A stretch of 64,000 nt of DNA from Hyphomicrobiales bacterium (GTDB taxonomy: Bacteria > Pseudomonadota > Alphaproteobacteria > Rhizobiales > Rhizobiaceae): the NCBI GenBank assembly GCA_900472785.1, contig UCJH01000044.1:1-64000 (forward strand). Reading direction: 5' to 3'. This document shows positions 59,401 through 64,000 of the stretch, one piece after another. Under the pieces are notes generated by a model. It did not search any database, had not been told where the DNA came from, and saw only the letters and a list, made by a program, of their open reading frames with translations. The position numbers and the translations under genes are program-made. The stretch's first letter is position 1. The number at the start of each line of letters is the position of its first letter.

Positions 59401-59492
59401 ATGGCCATCTCGATCCCGGCATGCAGGTCATAACAAAGCCGTTCGAGATCAACGCCTTTGCGAAGCGCATACAGGAATTTATCAAGTCCTGA
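56454..59492 (+). CDS. PAS/GAF hybrid sensor histidine kinase with receiver domain
   Basis: A 1012-residue soluble signalling protein. A PAS-like N-terminal region (about 30-180), PAS/PAC (about 200-320), GAF (about 325-490) and PAS/PAC (about 515-640) precede the histidine kinase core. The phospho-acceptor H650 lies in QLTGGLAHDFNNLLAGIS, the ATPase has N, G1 and G2 boxes (NLCINARDAMPDGG, VSDNGVGM, GTGLGLSM), and the receiver has D944 in LLITDVGLPNGMNG. No transmembrane helix is seen, so the signal is cytoplasmic. GTG at 56454 or ATG at 56466 could start it. No separate response regulator is adjacent. Confidence 0.92.
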   Translation: MWRGMDVASDNVSNSGNQAFSDAAALFAGPGEVRSLARGLDWAKTHLGPTSDWSPALRTMARSIFDSPFPTCLWSGPQYVLIYNDSYRRILAAKHPAALGQPGSTVWAEIWDELKSQFDEVRAGGSSFYFEDAPFVMARLDGGGTETAWFNYSLSALRDEDGTVAAVLNITPETTARVILERRLTEEQTALATSEERLRLAVDNADVGLWDVDLVNNRLIWPARTKAMFGISDDVPVTMDDFYNGLHSDDRHATTAAFLAAADPEQRTLYDVEYRTIGKEDGVERWVAAKGRGVFDASGRCLRVTGTALEITSRKAAEIRRNALVDLTQSIRDLKEPADIAYAAAEVLGRTMGSTRVGYSAVDHDAETLHTDRDWTAPGVDTLAGTLSLRDYGSFIDSLKRGEFAVINDVRTDARTTGLAAEALEAKSTRAFVNAPVLEQGRLVAVFFVNHGEKRNWSEGDVTLIREFAERTRTAVERARGEHALRESEIRLRELNETLEAQVEARSAERDRLWNLSQDMLARADYTGMMSAVSPAWTQVLGWSERELLTRGYATFMHPDDEPPTLEAIGRMAQTGQPTRFENRISTKEGSWKHIEWTVAPERDGVNFIAVGRDLSHVKAREAELAQAQEALRQSQKMEAVGQLTGGLAHDFNNLLAGISGSLDLMQTRMGQGRFNELERYMTGAKGAASRAAALTHRLLAFSRRQTLEPKPTNVDRLIAGMEDMVRRTVGPETAVEFHGTKDLWSTLVDPNQLENVLLNLCINARDAMPDGGLISIETDNRTIDRLAGGLRDMPAGEYVSLSVSDNGVGMTPEIVERVFEPFFTTKPTGLGTGLGLSMVHGFVNQSGGQVRIHSAVGKGTTVTIFLPRHAMIEAPAADVEVKAADLQTEGGQMVLVVDDEALVRMLVVDTLEELGYRTLEAGDGPEGLKILRSDIQIDLLITDVGLPNGMNGRQVADAARELRPGLKVMFVTGYAETAVLSHGHLDPGMQVITKPFEINAFAKRIQEFIKS

Positions 59493-59519
59493 GCCACTCA
59501 GAAATCGCAGCGCATGGAG

Positions 59520-59762
59520 TCAGCCGCTGGGCGTCGGTAGCCGCTTGGCTTCCAATACCGCTGTGCCGCCAAACTTGGCTTTCCATTGATAGATGCTGGC
59601 ATCGCGGACACCGTGCCCGCGGCACGGCTCCGAGACCGGCGTGCTTGCCTCATACTCCTTCAGAATGCCGATGATCTGTTCGTCCGTGAAACGGCTGCGC
59701 CGTAGATGCCTTGTTAGTGTTCGAATCGAGGCGGTTTCGGTGTTCGTGGTGTCTCCTCCCAA
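59520..59762 (-). pseudogene. IS3-family transposase OrfA fragment
   Basis: The frame reads SRFTDEQIIGILKEYEAST, then GHGVRDASIYQWKAKFGGTA and LEAKRL, which is IS3-family OrfA up to the usual leucine zipper. It then breaks off into PTPSG and a stop. No orfB is adjacent. It differs from the fragment at 44944, so it is from another IS3-type element. Confidence 0.85.
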
Positions 59763-59769
59763 AATTGAT

Positions 59770-60459
59770 TCAGTTCGATCCTTCGAGACGCGAGGTCCAG
59801 TCTTCCACCTGGCCAGATGACAGCCTGCGTGAAGCGTGGTCGCGCCATCCCTGGGCGAGGGTCGGTAGCGCGGCGATGGCCTCGAGTTCGGGGCGGTTCA
59901 TGGTGTCGACGTAAAACGTCTTCCAAATCCTCTGCACCGACCATTCGGGCGTGTTGCGATCATCGATGACCAATGCCTCACCTGGTGCTACGACACCCGT
60001 CTGCAGGACGCGATAGTACCAACCCGTGCGCCCGGTGCGTTGGACCTCTCGTGCCATCGCCCTGTTCGAGAAGCGCTCGTTGAGCTTCCAGCACGGTTGA
60101 CGGCCCTGACTCACCTGCAGAACCGCCGACCCGAGCTTGAAGACGTCGCCGACGGCGACATCCGCCTCGCGGAGCCCCGTCGTCGAGAGATTTTCTCCGA
60201 ACGCCCCCGGCCAGGACAAAAGCGCGTTCGCACCGACCTCCGCCGCCCAGGTCGCATAGTGATCGAAGGGATATTGGTGCACAGCCTTCTCGGGTCCGCC
60301 GTGGCGACGTGTGTCGCCCTGCGCGTCCCCGGCAAACCCTGTCCTGGTGAGGACAATCGGCGTGGCGACGGGTCGTTTCACAATACCGCTCGGAACGGCC
60401 TTGGGTCCGAGCGGTGCGACCGCGCCAACGAGCAATCCGACGAGCGCCACACTTTCCAT
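59770..60459 (-). CDS. MOSC-domain protein (YiiM-like)
   Basis: A 229-residue MOSC-domain protein, related to molybdenum cofactor sulfurase C-termini and to YiiM, which handles sulfur or N-hydroxylated compounds. Motifs are GDAQGDTRRHGGPEKAVHQYPFDHY-type text near 45-70 (GDTRRHGGPEKAVHQY), GENLSTTGL, and QGRQPCWKLNERF with the conserved cysteine near 125. The ATG at 60459 follows CTGGAGGAATCGTG and overlaps the amidotransferase stop by one base. It is the last gene of the MarR-led minus-strand unit. Confidence 0.88.
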   Translation of the reverse strand: MESVALVGLLVGAVAPLGPKAVPSGIVKRPVATPIVLTRTGFAGDAQGDTRRHGGPEKAVHQYPFDHYATWAAEVGANALLSWPGAFGENLSTTGLREADVAVGDVFKLGSAVLQVSQGRQPCWKLNERFSNRAMAREVQRTGRTGWYYRVLQTGVVAPGEALVIDDRNTPEWSVQRIWKTFYVDTMNRPELEAIAALPTLAQGWRDHASRRLSSGQVEDWTSRLEGSN

Positions 60460-61166
60460 CACGATTCCTCCAGACCCGTCAGCCATTCCATCAGCAATGA
60501 GGTGGACGCCGCGCAGAGCTTGGCAGCGTGTTCGATACCCTGCTCGCGCAAGGTTGCCACATCGATTTTCGCCGCGGCTAGTTCTGCTGCATGGCCGACC
60601 AACCAGCGTTCGAATGTCTCCCCTGTCTCCGCCTCGGGATGGAACTGGAGACCGAGGATGTTCCGGCCCAAGGCATATGCCTGCTGTTCGATCAGATCGT
60701 TTGAGGCGAGTCTCACTGCACCCTCGGGGAGTCCATAGGTATCGCCATGCCAATGCAGGACGTCGACGCCGTCGAGATGCCGCAGCGGCCCTTTCCTGCC
60801 TTCCGGCGTGATTGCCAGCTTCGAGAACCCGATCTCCTTGATGCCGGACGAAAACACCGACGCGCCGAGAGATGCGGCGATGAGCTGCGCGCCGAGGCAA
60901 ACCCCAAGCGTCGGACGGTTGGCCTCCACGCGAGCCTGTATGAACTCGATCTCGCGACGGAGGAATGGATAGGCATCGGTTTCGTAGACGCCGACCGGGC
61001 CGCCAAGAATCACCAAGAGGTCAGGCCCAAGCGGATCGGTCCGGCAGAAATCATTGTCCGTCAGGTCGCTATAGGCGACCTCATAGCCGGAATATTCCAA
61101 AGGCCTGCGAAAATGGCCCAGGTCCTCGAAGTGGATGTGACGCAGAGCAAGGGCGGTCTTTGGCAT
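60459..61166 (-). CDS. Class I glutamine amidotransferase-like protein
   Basis: A 235-residue stand-alone GATase1 domain related to GMP-synthase amidotransferases. The nucleophile Cys is in TLGVCLGAQLIA near 88-99. The His and Glu of the triad are in LGLQFHPEAETG near 171-182, and HWHGDTYGLPEG is the family's other loop. Stand-alone members can hydrolyse gamma-glutamyl bonds. The ATG at 61166 is chosen because the longer frame overlaps the redoxin gene. It is 7 bp from the redoxin stop and coupled to the MOSC gene. Confidence 0.88.
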   Translation of the reverse strand: MPKTALALRHIHFEDLGHFRRPLEYSGYEVAYSDLTDNDFCRTDPLGPDLLVILGGPVGVYETDAYPFLRREIEFIQARVEANRPTLGVCLGAQLIAASLGASVFSSGIKEIGFSKLAITPEGRKGPLRHLDGVDVLHWHGDTYGLPEGAVRLASNDLIEQQAYALGRNILGLQFHPEAETGETFERWLVGHAAELAAAKIDVATLREQGIEHAAKLCAASTSLLMEWLTGLEES

Positions 61167-61173
61167 GATCACC

Positions 61174-61719
61174 TCATGCCGCCGCGCAGACGCCGCCGGC
61201 GCAACCGTCAGCCTGCTTCTCGCCATCATCTGTTGAGCCGAGATCGGGAGCCCTTTCCGAGAGCGCCATGGCGATCCGCGCACCGAGCACGAGATCGGCC
61301 TCCACGCCGAAGGTCTGGTTGATGATGTTGCCGTCGCGCCCGATCAGGATGGAGGATGGCGTGCCGCGCAGGGCGAAACGCTGCATCGTGATCGGAATGT
61401 CCGAATGTTCGTCCGCGAGGTCGACGCCGACTGGCGACTTGATCCGGTATTCGTGGAGGAAGGCCTTGAGCGTGACGGGCGACATGGCCGCGTGGTGCTC
61501 GAAGACGGTGTGGATGCCGACGATGGCGAGGTCGGTCTTGCCGAAGACCTGCTCGAGCTTGTGAAGCTGTGGGATCGCATCCGTCACGCAACCTGGGCAG
61601 AGCGCCTGGAAGGCATGGAGGAACACGGGGCGTCCGCGCAGGCTGGCGAGCGTGATCGGCTCGGGCGTGTTGAACCATTCGCTGACGGCGATTTCCGGGG
61701 TCTGAATGCTTGATGTCAT
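61174..61719 (-). CDS. Redoxin (TlpA/AhpC-like) with CPGC motif
   Basis: A 181-residue thioredoxin-fold protein. C41 and C44 in QALCPGCVTD form the redox centre, and LRGTPSSILIGRDGNIINQ is the cis-Pro region. No signal peptide is visible, so it is cytoplasmic. The C-terminal tail has a second cysteine pair (DGCAGGVCAAA), possibly a resolving or metal-binding pair. It lies 57 bp downstream of the CMD gene, and the two may form an AhpC/AhpD-like pair. Confidence 0.87.
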   Translation of the reverse strand: MTSSIQTPEIAVSEWFNTPEPITLASLRGRPVFLHAFQALCPGCVTDAIPQLHKLEQVFGKTDLAIVGIHTVFEHHAAMSPVTLKAFLHEYRIKSPVGVDLADEHSDIPITMQRFALRGTPSSILIGRDGNIINQTFGVEADLVLGARIAMALSERAPDLGSTDDGEKQADGCAGGVCAAA

Positions 61720-61776
61720 GATCTCATTCCTTGGCGAGAGGGGCGGACCGCGAGGACTTCGGTCCGCCCGGTGGCG

Positions 61777-62325
61777 TCAGGCTGCCGCCCGGGTCAGCTT
61801 CACGCCGGGGAAATCGACGGGAACGTCGAGGGCGACGTTGAGGTAGTTGGTGAAGAGGTTGAGTGCGATATGCGCCACGATCTCCACGATCTCCTCGTCA
61901 TCGAAGCCGACATTGCGGAGCTCAACGACATCGGCGGGCGAGACATGGCCGCGGGTATCGACGATCTTGATCGCGAAGGAAAGTGCGGCGGCTGTCTTCG
62001 GATCGGCCGAACGGCCGGCTTGTGCCTCGGCCATTTCCTGCGCCGTGGCCCCGGCCTTGCGACCGAGCCCCGTATGGGCGGCGAGGCAATAGCTGCAATT
62101 GTTGCGGTCGGCTATGGCGACGGCGATCTGTTCGCCGAGCTTTGCGCCGAGGCGTCCAGCGCCGAGCGCGCCGAACGCACCCCACATGCTGGTCAGCGCC
62201 GCCGGCGATGTGGCGACCGCCTTGAACATGTTCGGCACCATGCCGAACGCACCCTTGATCTGGGCAAGCTGTTCTGCGGTCTGGCCTGTTGCATTTGCAG
62301 GGTCGGTGAGTGTAGTTCTCGTCAT
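61777..62325 (-). CDS. Carboxymuconolactone decarboxylase / AhpD-like protein
   Basis: A 182-residue all-helical CMD-domain protein. The redox motif C77-x-x-C80-x3-H84 in NNCSYCLAAHTGLG is that of AhpD-like peroxidase partners, with Glu in GEQIAVAIADR before it. A second helical half has VGFDDEEIVEIVAHIALNLF. It probably acts as a thiol-dependent peroxidase or reductant. It sits between a secreted unknown protein and the redoxin. Confidence 0.9.
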   Translation of the reverse strand: MTRTTLTDPANATGQTAEQLAQIKGAFGMVPNMFKAVATSPAALTSMWGAFGALGAGRLGAKLGEQIAVAIADRNNCSYCLAAHTGLGRKAGATAQEMAEAQAGRSADPKTAAALSFAIKIVDTRGHVSPADVVELRNVGFDDEEIVEIVAHIALNLFTNYLNVALDVPVDFPGVKLTRAAA

Positions 62326-62401
62326 ATTCTTTCTCTCTATTAGCCTGGAGGGGGGAATATGCGGGTTCGACGATGGCTGTCGGCGAACCCGCGCTCTCAG
62401 T

Positions 62402-63118
62402 TCACTTGGCGGGCATAACCTTGCCCGGCAGGCTCAAGTCGCCGGACGCGACCTTGAAGACGTTGCTGACGCACAGAAGAGGTGCATGCAGGTTGCCGTT
62501 GACCTTGAGGCCAGCCGTCACACCGTCAAACTTGGCACCCGCAATGCCCGAAATCAGGTTCAGCGGGATTTCGACATCGACGGCGTCGCCCTTGAAGGTG
62601 GTCGGATATTCCGGACTGTCGATCAGCAGCGGCACGCCCGGCCACGTCTTGGGCACGATCGGTTTAGCACCTTCGGGTATGTCGATGACCTTCAGGCCGC
62701 CGCCGCAGGCCTTGTCGGCCGCCAGAACGACCCAGTGCGGATGCCAAACCTCGCGGTTCTTGCCGTCATAGGCCGCATCATCGAAATCCGGATGGAAGGT
62801 TACCGCCAGCGCCACGATGCCCTGGTCCTTGTCGAAGCCGATCTCGCTCGAGTTCAGCGAGGTCGGCCAGACATAGGCATAGACGTCGGAGCCTTCGAAC
62901 TTGCCCGTTGCAGCAGGCTTCTGCGACCCGGCTTCGCCGCGGACACGCGTCGTGAACACTGCCTTGTCACCCTTGGTGACAATCGTCGTTTCGACGATGT
63001 CGAAAGCGGCGTTGACTGCCTCGGTCGGCTCCGCTTTCACGGAGTGGGCAAGGCTTGTCGTCGCCCAAAGCGATACCATCCCGGCGATGAGCGCGCCGGC
63101 TAAAATTCTACCCGTCAT
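62402..63118 (-). CDS. Secreted protein of unknown function
   Basis: A 238-residue protein with a clear Sec signal peptide (LAGALIAGMVSLWATTSLA, cleavage near 24). The mature part is beta-rich, with DVYAYVWPTSLNSSEIGF, FHPDFDDAAYDGKNREVWHP and a CGGGL segment. I do not recognise a family. The ATG at 63118 follows AAGGAGAACTTAG. It lies first behind the MarR regulator gene, 45 bp away, and 76 bp before the CMD gene on the same strand. Confidence 0.8.
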   Translation of the reverse strand: MTGRILAGALIAGMVSLWATTSLAHSVKAEPTEAVNAAFDIVETTIVTKGDKAVFTTRVRGEAGSQKPAATGKFEGSDVYAYVWPTSLNSSEIGFDKDQGIVALAVTFHPDFDDAAYDGKNREVWHPHWVVLAADKACGGGLKVIDIPEGAKPIVPKTWPGVPLLIDSPEYPTTFKGDAVDVEIPLNLISGIAGAKFDGVTAGLKVNGNLHAPLLCVSNVFKVASGDLSLPGKVMPAK

Positions 63119-63163
63119 GTCTAAGTTCTCCTTCCTGTCTCCATAGCCTGGAGGGGTTGCTGA

Positions 63164-63805
63164 CTATCCTTTTTGAAACGCGTCCCAGGTGGCTGCCCGG
63201 AACGCAGGATCGGCGGCTTCGTGTTCGCGGCAGTCGATGCGGATGTCCCGCTGACCGAACGACGCATCGACGAAATTGCAGTGATGCGGTTTGGCCGCAT
63301 CGGTATGCTTGAACGGCGCGAAATACCGACAGCTCGCGCACATGCGCTGGATCGGGATCGCGTCGATGTCCTGCAGGTGCCGGATCATCTTGACGAGAGA
63401 GATCAACAGCTCCTCCTGCTCGTGTTCGGCCAGGGCATCGACTGCCTGTTCGGCAGATGTGTCCGTCTTAGCCGACGACGTCAGGACGGCGCGCCCTTCG
63501 GCGGTGAGACAGACGACGACGGCCCTTTTGTCCAAACCGGTGCGCTTCTCGACCAATCCCTTGCGCTCCAGCGCGTTGATCGAGTCCGTTGCACTCGGTT
63601 GCGAGACCGACAGGTGAACTGCGATCTCCTTCACGCCCATTCCAACGTCCCTGCCCTCAAGCGTTTCGAGGATCGACAGCTGTGCGGGATTGAGCCCGGC
63701 GGTCTTGGCGCGGTTCCAGTCGTCGCTCCGCATCGCCACCGCGACCCGCGAGAGGCCCTCTCGGATACGGTGATTGACGGATGTTGGGTTCTTCGGCGTT
63801 TCCAT
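63164..63805 (-). CDS. MarR-family regulator with cysteine-rich C-terminus
   Basis: A 213-residue regulator, longer than the usual 140-160 residues. The winged helix is at about 40-110 (LSILETLEGRDVGMGVKEIA, LSVSQPSATDSINALERKGL, KRTGLDKRAVVVCLTAEG). An extra C-terminal part holds CASCRYF, HHCNFVD and DCREHE, four cysteines and several histidines that could bind a metal or sense oxidants. The ATG at 63805 lies 15 bp from a palindromic box. It leads the minus-strand redox gene set and probably controls it. Confidence 0.88.
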   Translation of the reverse strand: METPKNPTSVNHRIREGLSRVAVAMRSDDWNRAKTAGLNPAQLSILETLEGRDVGMGVKEIAVHLSVSQPSATDSINALERKGLVEKRTGLDKRAVVVCLTAEGRAVLTSSAKTDTSAEQAVDALAEHEQEELLISLVKMIRHLQDIDAIPIQRMCASCRYFAPFKHTDAAKPHHCNFVDASFGQRDIRIDCREHEAADPAFRAATWDAFQKG

Positions 63806-63819
63806 GCTTCAACATATAA

Positions 63820-63832
63820 ATAGGACTCCTAT
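63820..63832. promoter_or_regulatory. Palindromic operator-like box before the MarR gene
   Basis: ATAGGACTCCTAT is symmetrical around its central base and lies 15 bp upstream of the MarR start in an AT-rich context (ATATAAATAGG), a likely autoregulatory site. Confidence 0.55.
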
Positions 63833-63866
63833 CTAACGCAAGAGGGACGGCGAGATTTTTATTCGG

Positions 63867-64000
63867 TCACTTGGTGGGCGGTGCTCCGATACCCGTGTCG
63901 GACTTCACCCCATGCGGTTGCTCGGCACTGTGCGAATGGGTCGCTTTTTCCGCAATGGCGGGTCCTGTGAAGCCGTCCGACCCATAGAAGGCGAGATGCA
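63867..64000 (-). CDS. C-terminal end of an unidentified protein (cut by window edge)
   Basis: A frame open from the right edge to TGA at 63869-63867 gives 43 residues, FYGSDGFTGPAIAEKATHSH to GVKSDTGIGAPPTK. The composition (His, Lys, Pro, Gly) looks like a disordered tail. No family is recognised and the gene is incomplete, so this is tentative. Confidence 0.35.
   Translation of the reverse strand, partial: HLAFYGSDGFTGPAIAEKATHSHSAEQPHGVKSDTGIGAPPTK

Overview
The window is GC-rich chromosomal DNA from an alphaproteobacterium of the Rhizobiaceae (Rhizobium, Neorhizobium or Agrobacterium type). The reasons are the core gene order ffh / dapF-mtaB-ftsY-septation protein-DUF2585 / ccmGDCBA-acnA, a SAM-II riboswitch in front of metA, the DUF1223 and DUF2794 families, and rhizobial palindromic repeat elements. 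No tRNA, rRNA or CRISPR array was seen.

Layout. 1-7.2 kb: core genes (divergent ffh, an MBL-fold hydrolase, dapF-mtaB overlapping, ftsY, a septation protein and a DUF2585 protein). 7.3-18.9 kb: one long minus-strand catabolic operon. It reads, from its promoter, ribose-type ABC transporter (binding protein, ATPase, permease), SorC-family regulator, aldo/keto reductase, GlpD-like FAD dehydrogenase, DhnA/LsrF-type class I aldolase, FGGY kinase and GMC oxidoreductase. This looks like a polyol or sugar route with an unknown substrate. 18.9-20.8 kb: a fused ABC exporter of the YddA/BacA type. 21-24.1 kb: cytochrome c maturation genes ccmGDCBA, with a palindromic element between ccmB and ccmA. 24.4-37.6 kb: mostly housekeeping and small accessory genes (acnA, DUF1223, DUF2794, two GNATs, a BAX-inhibitor-1 protein, DUF4345, riboswitch-controlled metA, an aldose epimerase, an SDR, a PAS-GGDEF diguanylate cyclase and a serralysin-like RTX metalloprotease).

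38-44.8 kb: an SpvB/RHS polymorphic toxin locus. A secreted SpvB-like N-terminal part is separated by a -1 frame change from a long YD-repeat/RHS core with a nuclease-like C-terminal tip, followed at once by a candidate immunity gene. 45.3-51.9 kb: an incomplete type II secretion gene set (gspD, an A24 prepilin peptidase, gspG, L, M, a C/N-like gene and a frameshifted gspK). It has no gspE or gspF and has IS3-family transposase fragments on both sides.

52.5-64 kb: small stress or regulatory modules. These are an alpha/beta hydrolase divergent from a MarR/OhrR-type regulator with repeated operator-like boxes; an SDR-NTF2 pair divergent from a LysR regulator; a large hybrid histidine kinase; and a minus-strand gene set running from a cysteine-rich MarR regulator through a secreted unknown protein, a CMD/AhpD-like protein, a redoxin and a class I glutamine amidotransferase to a MOSC protein. 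That last set looks like a redox or electrophile response unit.

The most unusual items are the ftsY gene carrying an in-frame 198-bp palindromic element, the composite polyol operon, the RHS toxin/immunity locus with a slippery heptamer at its frame change, the degenerate type II secretion island, and the MarR-CMD-redoxin-GATase-MOSC unit.
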